Shown: one piece after another, positions 1 to 9,735 of the stretch
Layout: each line of letters opens with the position of its first letter
How positions within the stretch are numbered: position 1 is the stretch's first letter
Origin: Streptomyces sp. NBC_01353
GTDB taxonomy: Bacteria; Actinomycetota; Actinomycetes; Streptomycetales; Streptomycetaceae
DNA length: 64,000 nucleotides
Assembly: GCF_036237275.1 (NCBI RefSeq)
Contig: NZ_CP108352.1
Coordinates: 2,480,001-2,544,000, forward strand
Direction of reading: 5' to 3'
Translations under genes and position numbers: made by a program
Notes under the pieces: model-generated
The model's database searches: none
Seen by the model: only the letters and a program-made list of their open reading frames with translations
What the model was told of the DNA's origin: nothing

Positions 1-762
1 GGCCAGCCAGTCGTCCGTGACCTGCTGGGGCTCCTTGCTGAGGCCGACGAGCGCCGTGGTCAGACCGGCGGACTCGGCCGGGTCACCGGGCACCAGGTAC
101 TTCGTACCCAGGTGGTCGATGAGGTAGCGGGCCTTGTCCTTCTGCCCCTGGACGTACATCATCTGCCCGTCCTTGAGCTGCCCGCTGCCCTCGGTGCGCT
201 TGAAGTCCCGCTGGGCGAAGACGAACGTGGCCTTCTGGACGCTGGCTCCCTTGCCGCCGCCGGGCTGTTCGCACACGGCCCAGCGCTTGGCGGCGCCCGC
301 CTCGTTCGCGTTCGGGAGCCGGTCGGGGGCGTACGGGATGCCGAGGATCGGGCCGCGCGGCGGCTTGCCCGCGTCGAGCAGCTTGTCGTCGACCTGGATG
401 ACCGAGAACTCCTGCGGCGTGAGCAGGAGCCGCGCCGAGGCCAGGTTGAGGACCGGGTGGAGCAGGGTCTTCCTGTCCTTGCCCTTGCCGGTGGAGAGCA
501 CGACGTACCGGGTGGTCGACTGCTTGCCGACGATCACCTTGGTGCCGGGCTTGTCCCAACCCTTGGGAGCCTTGGGGCTGAACATGCCCCAGGCGCCGAA
601 CCCGGCGAGCACCAACGCGCCCACGATCAGGCCGGGGACGATCGCGCGCAACGGCCTCGGCGCCCCCTCCTCCGTACCCGAGGGCGAAGGTTGGAGGAAT
701 GCGGCCACCGTGCGCTTCTTCGCAAAGGTGTACGCGTTGAGCTCATCCCGCCGTGATGCCAT
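1..762 (-). CDS. eccB: Type VII secretion protein EccB, N-terminal part (cut by window edge)
   Basis: Open from an ATG at 760-762 to base 1 with no stop, so 254 residues are visible and the C-terminus lies outside the window. The protein starts MASRRDELNAYTFAKKR, a typical EccB cytoplasmic head. One membrane helix follows (about residues 43-62), then an extracytoplasmic region. EccB is a core membrane subunit of the ESX/type VII secretion pore, with its large domain outside the membrane. A GGGGA ribosome site lies just upstream. It is divergent from eccE across 187 nt, so the two probably share a control region. The EccC, EccD and WXG100 genes expected nearby would lie left of the window. Confidence 0.88.
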   Translation of the reverse strand, partial: MASRRDELNAYTFAKKRTVAAFLQPSPSGTEEGAPRPLRAIVPGLIVGALVLAGFGAWGMFSPKAPKGWDKPGTKVIVGKQSTTRYVVLSTGKGKDRKTLLHPVLNLASARLLLTPQEFSVIQVDDKLLDAGKPPRGPILGIPYAPDRLPNANEAGAAKRWAVCEQPGGGKGASVQKATFVFAQRDFKRTEGSGQLKDGQMMYVQGQKDKARYLIDHLGTKYLVPGDPAESAGLTTALVGLSKEPQQVTDDWLA

Positions 763-949
763 GAGTCCCCATTTTCGTCAGGCGCAGTCTTCACCGACGA
801 GACCGGGGGGCATGGCACCCGGGCTCCGGCTGTCGGACCGGCCCCCTACTATGCCTGCTGTCCGGTGGTGCTTGTGGGGCGGGTAGGGTGAACCAGCCGC
901 CAAAGCCCTGGCGGGCCAGGGTGATCGGGACGAATTGGGGGGATTCTCC

Positions 950-2272
950 ATGATGGCATCCGCTACGCGGACGCGGACGCGGCGTGCGGCGGCAGCACCC
1001 TCCTCGGCGCCTCCGGCGCAGACCTCGACGGGCGCGCCGTCGGCCGTCTCGCCTCGACTTCAGGCACGTCCGGGACACTTCGGATCGTTCCGATTGCAAC
1101 AGCTCGTACTGATTGAGGTCGCGGCCGCGCTGCTGCTCGTGGCCTGGGTCATCGAGCCGCTGCTGCTGGTGCCCGCCGGTGTCGTCGCCGCGCTGCTGGT
1201 CCTGCTCGCGGTGGTGCGCAGACACCGTCGCTCGATGCCGGAGTGGCTCGCCACCTACCTCGCTCTGCGCACCCGTACGCGCCGGGCCGCCTCGCTCGTC
1301 CTCCCGGAGGGCACGGAGCCCGGCCTCGCACCGGTCGTGGAATGCGATCCCGCGCTGCGCACCTACGCGTACAGCGACCGGGACCGTCGGCCGGTCGGGA
1401 TGGTCGGCGACGGCACCTTCCTCACCGCGCTGGTGCGCGTCGAGTCGGAGGCCACGGCGCTGCGTCCGGACCGCGCGGCACGCCCGCTGCCGGTCGCGCT
1501 CGTCCGGGACATCCTGGACGTGGACGGGATCAAGCTGGAGTCCGCGCAGATCGTGCAGCACACGCAGCCGGCGCCCGCCCCGCATCTGCCGGAGCAGTCG
1601 ATGGCCAAGCGGAACTACGCGCCGCTGCAGGCGCAGACGGGTTCCCCGGCGCTGCGGATCACGTGGGTGGCGCTGAAGCTGGACCCGGAGCTGTGCCCGG
1701 AGGCGGTCGCCGCCCGCGGCGGCGGCCTGGAGGGCGCGCAGAAGTGTGTGGTGCGGGCCGCGGACCAGTTGGCGAGCCGGCTGGCCGGCGCCGGGTTCAA
1801 GGCGACCGTGCTCACCGAGCAGGAGCTGATCGCCGCGCTGGCGACGTCGACATGCGCGAGCCCGATGGCGATCGCGCAGGCGGGACGCGGCCAGGCGCAG
1901 GCGCGGCGGACCCAGGAGACCGCACGGACCTGGCGGGTCGACGACCGTCGCCATACGACGTACTGGGTGGGGCGCTGGCCTCAGCTGGGGAGCACAGGTG
2001 GCGCGGGTGCGTCGATGCCACAGCTGATCGCTCTGCTGACCTCGCTCCCGGCGCTCGCGACGACGTTCAGTCTGACGCTGAGCGGCGGTGACCGTCAGGA
2101 GGTGACGGTGGCCGGGCACGTACGGATCACCGGTCGCAGCGACGAGGAGCTCGTGGCCGCGCGGCACGAACTGGAGCGTGCGGCGCGCGGGGTGAAGACG
2201 GGTCTGGTGCGGCTTGACCGCGAACAGGTGCCGGCCATGCTGGCTTCGCTGCCGCTCGGGGGTGCGCGCTGA
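950..2272 (+). CDS. eccE: Type VII secretion protein EccE
   Basis: 440 residues from the ATG at 950. An upstream in-frame TTG at 935 is less likely, because the G-rich ribosome site (937-942) lies between the two and fits the ATG with about 7 nt spacing. After an Ala/Arg-rich head, two adjacent hydrophobic helices lie near residues 50-92 (LIEVAAALLLVAWVIEPLLL, then VAALLVLLAVV). A soluble domain follows. This is the layout of EccE, a peripheral ESX membrane component. The position beside eccB supports the call. The stop overlaps the next start by one base (TGATG), so the two are translationally coupled. Confidence 0.8.
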   Translation: MMASATRTRTRRAAAAPSSAPPAQTSTGAPSAVSPRLQARPGHFGSFRLQQLVLIEVAAALLLVAWVIEPLLLVPAGVVAALLVLLAVVRRHRRSMPEWLATYLALRTRTRRAASLVLPEGTEPGLAPVVECDPALRTYAYSDRDRRPVGMVGDGTFLTALVRVESEATALRPDRAARPLPVALVRDILDVDGIKLESAQIVQHTQPAPAPHLPEQSMAKRNYAPLQAQTGSPALRITWVALKLDPELCPEAVAARGGGLEGAQKCVVRAADQLASRLAGAGFKATVLTEQELIAALATSTCASPMAIAQAGRGQAQARRTQETARTWRVDDRRHTTYWVGRWPQLGSTGGAGASMPQLIALLTSLPALATTFSLTLSGGDRQEVTVAGHVRITGRSDEELVAARHELERAARGVKTGLVRLDREQVPAMLASLPLGGAR

Positions 2273-3093
2273 TGTCCTTCTCCACCACGCCTTCTTCTTC
2301 GCCTTCTTCTCAGCCTTCTCCCGGCAGTCGGGGTACGGACGCCGGTTCCGGCAGACGCGGTGCGTCCGGACGCGGTGCGGGTAGGGCCGCACGGCCCAGA
2401 TTCGGCTTCGGGCTCGTAGGGCCGCGCCGCGACCGGCACGCGGTACCGCTGGAGCAGCTCGGCGCGCTCGGCCTTCCGGTCGGCGACGACGGCATGGTCA
2501 TCGGCGTGGACGCCGAGGGCCGGCCCGCGGTGCTCGGCATCAACCGCCCCACGTCGTACGACGTGACGCTGATCGGCGGTCTGTGGACGGCGCAGGTCAT
2601 GGCGCTGCGCGCGGCGGCGACCGGGGCCCGGGTGGCCGTGGAGACCGGTCGGGCGCAGGCGTGGACCGCGCTCGCGCAGGCCGCGGGCGGTGGTCAGCCG
2701 TGCATCACGCTGCACGATGTCGGCCGGGTCCCGCCGCAGGGCGCGTCGGCCGGCAGTCCGGTGGTCGTGGTGCGGGACTGCGGAATGCGTCCGCCGCGCG
2801 GGCGGGTCGTGTCCGGCCCCTGGCAGTCGGTGGTGACGCTGCTGCCGTACCTGAGCCCGGTGGCCCCGCGTCTCCTGGAGAAGTCCTCGCTGGTCGGCGT
2901 CCAGCGTGTGTCCCCGGACGAGGCCGCGCAGATCGGCCGCATCATGGGGCTGCCGCGTGCGGAGTCGGAGGCACTGTCGACGCTCGCCGACGGCGTGACC
3001 CTGTGGTGCACGCCGAGCGACCGGCAGTTCGTGATGACGCAGGCGACGGACGCCGAGACCGGTTTGTTGGGCAGCGCGCGCCGGATGGACTGA
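2272..3093 (+). CDS. Unknown ESX-locus protein
   Basis: 273 residues, with its start overlapping the eccE stop (TGATG). I recognise no enzyme family. The first 45 or so residues are Ser/Pro/Arg-rich and probably disordered. The rest is a compact alpha/beta protein with segments such as GVDAEGRPAVLGINRP and SYDVTLIGGLWTAQVMALRA. There is no signal peptide and no clear membrane helix, so a cytoplasmic location is likely. Tight coupling to eccE implies a job in ESX assembly or regulation; that is inference from position only. Whether it is restricted to actinomycete ESX loci would have to be checked by searching. Confidence 0.75.
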   Translation: MSFSTTPSSSPSSQPSPGSRGTDAGSGRRGASGRGAGRAARPRFGFGLVGPRRDRHAVPLEQLGALGLPVGDDGMVIGVDAEGRPAVLGINRPTSYDVTLIGGLWTAQVMALRAAATGARVAVETGRAQAWTALAQAAGGGQPCITLHDVGRVPPQGASAGSPVVVVRDCGMRPPRGRVVSGPWQSVVTLLPYLSPVAPRLLEKSSLVGVQRVSPDEAAQIGRIMGLPRAESEALSTLADGVTLWCTPSDRQFVMTQATDAETGLLGSARRMD

Positions 3094-3319
3094 CGGCGCG
3101 ACAATTTCCCATCCCGTCCTTTTTTGTACGGGTTTGGATCGCCACGTGATCACCTGGGGTTCACTCTGCGGTGCCGGTAGGTCACTTGGGGGCGAGACGT
3201 GATCTACGGGACAGACGTGGGCGGGCAGCCGGGCCTGCCCCACGGACACGGTTGGCGTTTAGGGTGGGTAGGGCCCGCCCACGACAGCACAAGGGTGCGC
3301 GACCACACCAGGAGGCAAA

Positions 3320-6300
3320 GTGAACGGCGATCGGGACGAGATCCACGGGGGTTGGAATCCACCCACCGATGATCAGTCCGACGCGGATCCCGCCGAGATG
3401 ACGGGTGAGTTCACCATCGACTACACCCCTCCGGCCTGGTACACGCAGAACGCGTCGGGATCGGCCGGCTCCGGGACTTCCGGCGGCGCCGGGGGTGCGG
3501 GGGGCGCCGGCGGCGCGACGCCACCGCCGCCGAGCGGTGCGCCCGTTGCCGTTCCGGGGCTTCCGTCGGGCAGCGGTTTCGAGCCCAACTGGGCGCCTCA
3601 GGCGCCGGTACCGCCGGCTCCGGCCCCTGTCGCACCCGCTCCGGTCGCCCCCGCCCCGGTCGCTCCTCCCGCGCCTGCTCCGGCACCGGCCGTGCCCGCA
3701 CCGGCCGCGCCGGCTGTTCCCGCCGACGGTGGGTCGTTCGGGGGCGGCGATCTGGAGAGCGGCGCCACCATGCGCTTCTCCCCCGCCGCGCTGAAGCGTG
3801 AGATGGCGGAGATCTCCGAGCGCGCGGCGGCTGCCGCGACCGAGAACGCACACGGCGCGGAGACCGGCGCCGGCTCCACCTCCGGTGAAGCGGCGGGCCA
3901 TGGTTCCGTCGGTAACCAGGCACAGCCTTCGCCGACCGTTCCGACCGCGACGGACGGCCCGGTGGACCCTGGTACCGGCGCGGGCACGCCGTCCGCGTTC
4001 GACACACACGGAACTCCCGCCGCGGCACCGACCGGATCCGAGGGCGGATCCGCGGAGGCCGACGCGGGCGACCGGAGCACCGGTGTTGCCGAGGGTGGCA
4101 CCCCCGGCCTGCCGCAGAAGGACGAGTCGGCCGCCACCGGCGCCCCCGCGGGCCGGCTTTCGTCGGCGGACGCCGAGGGCTCCGCACGGGCGGACGACGC
4201 CACGGGCACGGCGCCGGAGGCCGACGAGGCGCCCGGCGCCCCGGCCCTGCCGGCGGGCGAGAGCGTCCAGCAGGACACGTCCGACGCCGGCGACCGCGCG
4301 GCGCTCGCGCTCCCCTCGGCCGACTCCCCGTCTGTCGACGCTCCGTCGGAGGAGGCGCGTGACGGCGCCGCGCTCGCGCTGCCGGCCGCCGGCGCGCCCG
4401 AGGTCGCCGCTCCCGCCGCCCTCGAACCCCAGGACGCGGTCCCCGCCGCGCTGCCGCCTGCCCTGCCCCCGGCGCCCGAGCCGTGGAGCCCCGCCACGCC
4501 GCAGGGCGGTGCCGGGCTGCCTCCGCTGCCGCCGTCGTTCCAGCCCGCGGCCCCCACGGCCGCACCGCAGTGGCCGGCCCCGGCTCCCACGGGAGACCAG
4601 TCGGCGCCGCCGGCGGCCCCGCTGCCCGCCGCCGCCTCCTGGCCGGCCCCGACGCCCCCGAACGCACCCGTGCCGCCGCAGGGCACGCCCGGTGGCTACG
4701 GCTTCCCGCAGCCCGGTCAGCCGCTACCCGCACCCGTCCCGCAGCAGGGCCAGGGCGCCTACGGGTTCCCGAACCCGGCCCCGCAGCCGGCACCGCAGAC
4801 GCCCGAGGCCGGCACCCCGACCCCGCAGGGCGGCTACGGCTTCCCGCACCCCGGCGCACAGCCCGCACCGCAGGCACCCGACGCCAACGCCCCCGCACCG
4901 CAGGGCGGATACGGCTTCCCCCACCCGGGAACCCCGGGCGCCCAGCCGACCCCGCAGGGCGGCTACGGCTTCCCCCACCCGGGCGCACAGCCCGCGCCCC
5001 AGACGCCCGAGGCCGACGCTCCGACCCCGCAGGGCGGCTACGGCTTCCCACACCCGGGCGCACAGCCCGCGCCCCAGACGCCCGACGCCAACGCCCCCGC
5101 ACCGCAGGGCGGCTACGGCTTCCCGCACCCCGGCGCACAGCCCGCACCGCAGGCACCCGACGCCAACGCCCCCGCACCGCAGGGCGGGTACGGCTTCCCA
5201 CACCCCGGCGCACAGCCCCCGCAGAACCCCCAGGTGCCCGGGCAGATGCACCCGGATCACCAGGTGCCGCCCCACCAGGCGCCCGTTCCGCCGCAGGCCG
5301 GGCAGCAGCCGCCGGTCGATCCGCGCACCGGGGCCGCCTGGCCCACCGCGGTCACGCACGACCAGCGCGAGCGTTCCGTGCCGGGTGCCCCGCTCGGGTA
5401 CAACGCGGCCGTGGAGCTCTCCTCCGACCGCCTGCTGCGCAACAACAAGCAGAAGGCGAAGTCCAGCCGGAACCCCGGTGCCTCCGCCCGCTTCAAGATC
5501 GGCGGCAAGAAGGAGGAGGCCGAGCGGCAGCGCAAGCTCGACCTGATCCGTACGCCGGTCCTGTCCTGCTACCGGATCGCGGTCATCTCCCTCAAGGGCG
5601 GTGTCGGCAAGACCACGACGACCACCGCGCTGGGCTCGACCCTGGCCACCGAGCGGCAGGACAAGATCCTGGCGATCGACGCCAACCCTGACGCGGGCAC
5701 GCTCGGCCGCCGGGTGCGGCGCGAGACCGGGGCCACCATCCGTGACCTCGTGCAGGCGATCCCGTACCTCAACTCGTACATGGACATCCGCCGCTTCACC
5801 TCGCAGGCGCCCTCCGGTCTGGAGATCATCGCCAACGACGTGGACCCGGCCGTCTCGACGACGTTCAACGACGAGGACTACCGGCGCGCGATCGACGTCC
5901 TGGGCAAGCAGTACCCGATCATCCTGACCGACTCCGGTACGGGTCTGCTCTACAGCGCAATGCGCGGCGTGCTCGACCTCGCCGACCAGCTGATCATCAT
6001 CTCCACCCCGTCCGTGGACGGTGCCTCCAGCGCGTCGACGACGCTCGACTGGCTCTCCGCGCACGGATACGCGGAGCTGGTGCAGCGCTCCATCACGGTC
6101 ATCTCCGGGGTCCGCGAGACCGGCAAGATGATCAAGGTCGACGACATCGTGCAGCACTTCCAGACCCGCTGCCGCGGGGTCGTGGTCGTGCCGTTCGACG
6201 AGCACCTGTCGGCGGGCGCCGAGGTCGACCTCGACATGATGCGGCCGAAGACGCGCGAGGCGTACTTCAACCTGTCCGCGATGGTCGCCGAGGACTTCGT

Positions 6301-6625
6301 GCGGGCGCAGCAGGCGCAGGGACTGTGGACCGGGGACGGCCAGGGCGGCGTTCCGCCGCACATGGCCCCGCCGATGCCCGGCCAGCCCGGCCAGCCGATG
6401 CCCGGTCAGCCGTACGGCGGTCAGCCGGCGCCCGGTCAGCCGTACGCGCCCCAGGCCCCGCAGCCGGGTCAGCCGTACGGAGGCCAGCCGGGCCAGCAGC
6501 CGTACCCGCAGGCACAGCCGCAGCCGTACCCGCCGCAGCAGCCCTACCCGCAGCAGCCCGGTCAGCCCGGCATGCCGCAGGGCTGGCAGCAGCCTCCGCA
6601 GGCACCGCCAGCCCCTCAACAGTAA
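3320..6625 (+). CDS. MinD/ParA-like ATPase with long Pro-rich, YGFP-repeat N-terminus
   Basis: 1,101 residues from a GTG at 3320 preceded by AGGAGG. Residues about 1-680 are low-complexity (Pro, Ala, Gly, Gln) with runs of Pro-Ala near 95-135 and eight GGYGFPxP-type units between about 458 and 634. The ATPase domain has a deviant Walker [10 protein letters not shown] at residues 759-767, then IDANPDAG and [11 protein letters not shown], as in MinD/SIMIBI ATPases. The last 90 residues are again Pro/Gln-rich. Such ATPases are known in actinomycete ESX loci (EspI-type). I infer a cytoplasmic, membrane-cycling partner of the secretion machine. The 226-nt gap before it may hold its own promoter. 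A strong hairpin follows the stop. Confidence 0.85.
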   Translation: MNGDRDEIHGGWNPPTDDQSDADPAEMTGEFTIDYTPPAWYTQNASGSAGSGTSGGAGGAGGAGGATPPPPSGAPVAVPGLPSGSGFEPNWAPQAPVPPAPAPVAPAPVAPAPVAPPAPAPAPAVPAPAAPAVPADGGSFGGGDLESGATMRFSPAALKREMAEISERAAAAATENAHGAETGAGSTSGEAAGHGSVGNQAQPSPTVPTATDGPVDPGTGAGTPSAFDTHGTPAAAPTGSEGGSAEADAGDRSTGVAEGGTPGLPQKDESAATGAPAGRLSSADAEGSARADDATGTAPEADEAPGAPALPAGESVQQDTSDAGDRAALALPSADSPSVDAPSEEARDGAALALPAAGAPEVAAPAALEPQDAVPAALPPALPPAPEPWSPATPQGGAGLPPLPPSFQPAAPTAAPQWPAPAPTGDQSAPPAAPLPAAASWPAPTPPNAPVPPQGTPGGYGFPQPGQPLPAPVPQQGQGAYGFPNPAPQPAPQTPEAGTPTPQGGYGFPHPGAQPAPQAPDANAPAPQGGYGFPHPGTPGAQPTPQGGYGFPHPGAQPAPQTPEADAPTPQGGYGFPHPGAQPAPQTPDANAPAPQGGYGFPHPGAQPAPQAPDANAPAPQGGYGFPHPGAQPPQNPQVPGQMHPDHQVPPHQAPVPPQAGQQPPVDPRTGAAWPTAVTHDQRERSVPGAPLGYNAAVELSSDRLLRNNKQKAKSSRNPGASARFKIGGKKEEAERQRKLDLIRTPVLSCYRIAVISLKGGVGKTTTTTALGSTLATERQDKILAIDANPDAGTLGRRVRRETGATIRDLVQAIPYLNSYMDIRRFTSQAPSGLEIIANDVDPAVSTTFNDEDYRRAIDVLGKQYPIILTDSGTGLLYSAMRGVLDLADQLIIISTPSVDGASSASTTLDWLSAHGYAELVQRSITVISGVRETGKMIKVDDIVQHFQTRCRGVVVVPFDEHLSAGAEVDLDMMRPKTREAYFNLSAMVAEDFVRAQQAQGLWTGDGQGGVPPHMAPPMPGQPGQPMPGQPYGGQPAPGQPYAPQAPQPGQPYGGQPGQQPYPQAQPQPYPPQQPYPQQPGQPGMPQGWQQPPQAPPAPQQ
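4691..5220 (+). repeat. In-frame tandem repeats encoding GGYGFPHPG-type units
   Basis: Eight units containing (G)GYGFPxP follow one another inside the MinD-like gene; six read GGYGFPHPG. They are separated by Ala/Pro/Gln/Asp spacers of variable length, typically AQPAPQxPxAxAP. DNA identity between late units is high, so the array probably grows and shrinks by slippage or unequal exchange. Confidence 0.85.
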
Positions 6626-6647
6626 GGCGTCAGAGGACTGGACCAAT

Positions 6648-6681
6648 GAGGCTCCGCACCGGCTCCCCGGTGCGGAGCCTC
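6648..6681 (+). terminator. Hairpin after the MinD-like ATPase gene
   Basis: A perfect 13-bp stem (GAGGCTCCGCACC at 6648-6660 with its complement at 6669-6681) and an 8-nt loop lie 22 nt past the stop. A weak TTGG follows and no long T-run, as is usual for streptomycete terminators. It separates the ESX genes from the transporter operon. Confidence 0.75.
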
Positions 6682-6719
6682 TTGGCATTCCCGCAGCCCA
6701 CAAGGGGTTTGAGCCATCG

Positions 6720-6748
6720 TTGACGCCGCTCCGTCACCGCTGATAAAC
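6720..6748 (+). promoter_or_regulatory. Candidate housekeeping promoter of the peptide ABC operon
   Basis: TTGACG (6720-6725) is close to the -35 consensus. A 17-nt spacer leads to ATAAAC (6743-6748), which is an imperfect -10. The start codon at 6811 would then have a leader of about 55 nt. This is a by-eye match. Confidence 0.4.
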
Positions 6749-6810
6749 CTTCGCTTCACCAGTTGGCGCCCCAAGATCGACGACAGAACCCCAACGCGAG
6801 GTCACGTCCC

Positions 6811-8670
6811 ATGGTCAAGGTCACGAAGGTTCCCTCCCGCCCGGTCGCCCCCCGAAGACTCCCCCGGCTGCTCCTCGCCGCAGGTGTCGCCGCCACCACG
6901 CTCGTGGTGGCACCCCAAGCCACCGCCCAGACCACCGCCCAAGCCGCCGACGGAAACGCCACGCTCACCGTCGCCGTCTCGCAGAGCGTCGACTCCCTGA
7001 GCCCCTTCCTCGCGCAGAAGCTCGTCTCCACCAGCATCCACCGGTTGGCCTACGAGTACCTGACGAACTACGACGCGAACGACGCCAAGCCGATCCCGGG
7101 CCTGGCGACCGAGTGGAAGTCCTCCCCCGACAAGCTGACGTGGACGTACACGATCCGCAAGGACTCCACGTGGTCCGACGGGAAGCAGGCCACGGCCGAG
7201 GACGCCGCCTGGACCTTCAACAAGATGATGACGGACGAGAACGCCGCCACCGCGAACGGCAGCTTCACGTCCAACTTCAAGAAGGTCACCGCGCCCGACC
7301 CGCAGACGCTCGTCATCGAGCTGAAGAAGCCCCAGGCCACGATGACGGCGCTGGACGTGCCGATCGTGCCCAAGCACGTCTGGGAGAAGGTCGGCGACTT
7401 CTCGAAGTTCAACAACGACCAGCAGTTCCCGATCGTCGGCAACGGCCCGTTCGTCATCACGGACTTCAAGGTCGACCAGTACCTCAAGCTGAAGCCGAAC
7501 AAGAACTTCTGGCGGGGCACACCCAAGTTCGACGAGCTGGTGTTCAAGTACTACAAGGACGGGGACGCGGCCGTCGCCGCGCTGCAGAAGGGCGAGGTGT
7601 CCTTCGTACCGAACCTGACGCCCGCTCAGGCCGCGGCCCTGAAGTCCGCGAAGAACATCAAGGTCAACGACGCCCCCGGCCGGCGCTTCTTCGCCCTGGC
7701 CACCAACCCGGGCGCCCGCTCCAAGGACGGCAAGACCTTCGGCAACGGCCACAAGGCGCTGCTCGACCCGGTGGTCCGCAAGGCGCTCTTCCTCGCCGTG
7801 GACCGGACCACGATCGTCGACAAGGTCTTCCAGGGCCACGCCGTCGAGGGCGAGGGCTACATCCCGCCGCGCTTCGGCTCGTACTTCTGGAAGCCTGAGG
7901 CCACCCAGAAGCTGGCCTACGACCCGGCCAAGGCCGGGCAGCTCCTCGACCAGGCCGGATACAAGAAGAACGGCGACGGCAAGCGGGTCGGCAAGGACGG
8001 CAAGCCGCTGGACTTCCGGATCCTCTGTCACGCCACCGACCCGAACGACAAGGCGATCGGCAAGTACCTCCAGGAGTGGTGGGGCGAGCTCGGCATCGGG
8101 CTGAAGGTCGAGTGCCTCGACAACGTCAGCGAACCGTGGACGAAGGGCGACTACGACCTCGCCTTCGACGGCTGGTCGGTCAACCCCGACCCCGACTACG
8201 TTCTGTCGATCCACACCTGCGGCGCCCTGCCGGCGACCCCGAAGGACTCCGGGGCGACCGACAACTTCATCTGCGACAAGCAGTTCGACGCCCTGCACGC
8301 GCAGCAGTCGGTGGAGTACGACGCCGCCAAGCGGGCGGATCTGGTCAAGCAGATGCAGTCACGGCTGTACGACACCGGGTACATGAATGTCATGGCGTAC
8401 CCGAACGCACTCGAGGCGTACCGCACGGACCAGATCAAGTCCATCACGACGATGCCGGCGGCCGCCGGCAATCTCTACGGCCAGGACGGCTACTGGAGCT
8501 GGTGGTCGGCCGTTCCCACCACCGCTGCCGCGGGCTCCTCGGCGGACGGCGGATCGAGCGGCTCCGACAGCGGCGTGATCATCGGCATCGGTGCCGCCGT
8601 CGTGTTCGTGGTCGCTCTCGGCGTCTTCCTCGGCATGAAGCGCCGGTCCACCGCCGACGACCGCGAGTAA
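6811..8670 (+). CDS. Peptide ABC transporter substrate-binding protein with C-terminal membrane anchor
   Basis: 619 residues from the ATG at 6811 (GAGG 9 nt upstream; an earlier TTG at 6763 is less likely). A signal peptide spans about residues 1-46, with a probable AQA cleavage motif. It has no lipobox cysteine. The body is family-5 (OppA/DppA type), shown by segments such as SVDSLSPFLAQKLVSTSIHR and YDLAFDGWSVNPDPDYVLS. After a Ser/Gly-rich linker it ends in a hydrophobic helix (VIIGIGAAVVFVVALGVFLG) and a KRR stop-transfer. It is therefore probably anchored by its C-terminus, unlike most Gram-positive binding proteins, which are lipoproteins. It is the first gene of the operon. Confidence 0.9.
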   Translation: MVKVTKVPSRPVAPRRLPRLLLAAGVAATTLVVAPQATAQTTAQAADGNATLTVAVSQSVDSLSPFLAQKLVSTSIHRLAYEYLTNYDANDAKPIPGLATEWKSSPDKLTWTYTIRKDSTWSDGKQATAEDAAWTFNKMMTDENAATANGSFTSNFKKVTAPDPQTLVIELKKPQATMTALDVPIVPKHVWEKVGDFSKFNNDQQFPIVGNGPFVITDFKVDQYLKLKPNKNFWRGTPKFDELVFKYYKDGDAAVAALQKGEVSFVPNLTPAQAAALKSAKNIKVNDAPGRRFFALATNPGARSKDGKTFGNGHKALLDPVVRKALFLAVDRTTIVDKVFQGHAVEGEGYIPPRFGSYFWKPEATQKLAYDPAKAGQLLDQAGYKKNGDGKRVGKDGKPLDFRILCHATDPNDKAIGKYLQEWWGELGIGLKVECLDNVSEPWTKGDYDLAFDGWSVNPDPDYVLSIHTCGALPATPKDSGATDNFICDKQFDALHAQQSVEYDAAKRADLVKQMQSRLYDTGYMNVMAYPNALEAYRTDQIKSITTMPAAAGNLYGQDGYWSWWSAVPTTAAAGSSADGGSSGSDSGVIIGIGAAVVFVVALGVFLGMKRRSTADDRE

Positions 8671-8673
8671 TCC

Positions 8674-9735
8674 GTGACGACAGCAAGCACCCCCGCCGAC
8701 GTGGTGCGGACCGAGAAGGTCCGCACCACGGGCGGCGCCTCCCGCACCGGTACGACCCTCCAGTACCTCCGCTACGTGGCCGGCAAGCTGGGCGGCGCGG
8801 CCGTCTCGCTGCTCGCCGTGCTCGTCACCAGCTTCTTCCTCTTCCGGATCATCCCGGGTGACCCGGTCAAGGCGATGACGCACGGTGTGCCGACATCGGC
8901 CGAACAGCTGGCGACCCTGCGCCGGCAGTTCGGGCTCGATCTGCCACTCTGGCAGCAGTTCACCGACTACTGCGCCAAGGCGCTGAGCGGCGATCTCGGC
9001 ACCTCGTACCAGTTCCACGCCCCGGTCGGCGATCTCATCGCCACGAAACTGCCGGCCACCCTGCTGCTCACCGGCGTCGCCGTGGTGATCTACTCGGCGC
9101 TCGGGCTGTGGCTCGGCACTCGCTCCGCCTGGCACCACGGTGGGCTGGGCGACAAGGTCAACACGGGCGTCGCGCTCACCCTGTGGTCCGTGCCGTCGTT
9201 CTGGCTCGGACTCCTCCTGATCATCGTCTTCTCGGTGGGCATCGGCCCGATCCCGGGGCTCTTCCCGACGGGCGGCATGGAGTCGGGCGCGGGCGAGACC
9301 GGCTTCGCGTACATTCTCGACGTCGCGCACCACATGGTGCTGCCGGTCCTCACCCTGGTGGCCGTCGGCTACGCGCAGACCCTCCTGGTGATGCGCTCCT
9401 CGCTGCTCGACGAGATGGGCAGCGACTATCTGACCACCGCGCGCGCCAAGGGGCTCCGGGACGACGTCGTACGGCGCCGGCACGCGGTACCGAACGCGCT
9501 GCTGCCTACCGTGACCATGGTCTTCATCAACCTCGGCCATGTGGCCGCCGGTTCGATCCTGGTGGAGACGGTGTTCTCCTGGCCGGGGCTCGGCGGGCTG
9601 TTCTACCAGGCGCTCAGCGTGCCCGATCTGCCGCTCGTCCAGGGCCTGTTCGTGGTCTTCGCCGGCGCGATGATCGTGATGAACCTGATCGCCGATCTGC
9701 TCTATCCGCTGCTCGACCCCCGGGTGGGCCGATGA
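8674..9735 (+). CDS. Peptide ABC transporter permease, DppB/OppB type
   Basis: 353 residues from a GTG at 8674, only 3 nt after the binding-protein stop, so probably translationally coupled. About six membrane helices are visible, starting with AVSLLAVLVTSFFLFRIIPGDPV, the typical DppB N-terminus. The cytoplasmic EAA loop that contacts the ATPases reads DYLTTARAKGLRDDVVRRRH. The length is normal for the family once the 25-residue polar head is allowed for. Its stop overlaps the next start (ATGA). The substrate is presumably a di- or oligopeptide but cannot be read from sequence. Confidence 0.92.
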   Translation: MTTASTPADVVRTEKVRTTGGASRTGTTLQYLRYVAGKLGGAAVSLLAVLVTSFFLFRIIPGDPVKAMTHGVPTSAEQLATLRRQFGLDLPLWQQFTDYCAKALSGDLGTSYQFHAPVGDLIATKLPATLLLTGVAVVIYSALGLWLGTRSAWHHGGLGDKVNTGVALTLWSVPSFWLGLLLIIVFSVGIGPIPGLFPTGGMESGAGETGFAYILDVAHHMVLPVLTLVAVGYAQTLLVMRSSLLDEMGSDYLTTARAKGLRDDVVRRRHAVPNALLPTVTMVFINLGHVAAGSILVETVFSWPGLGGLFYQALSVPDLPLVQGLFVVFAGAMIVMNLIADLLYPLLDPRVGR

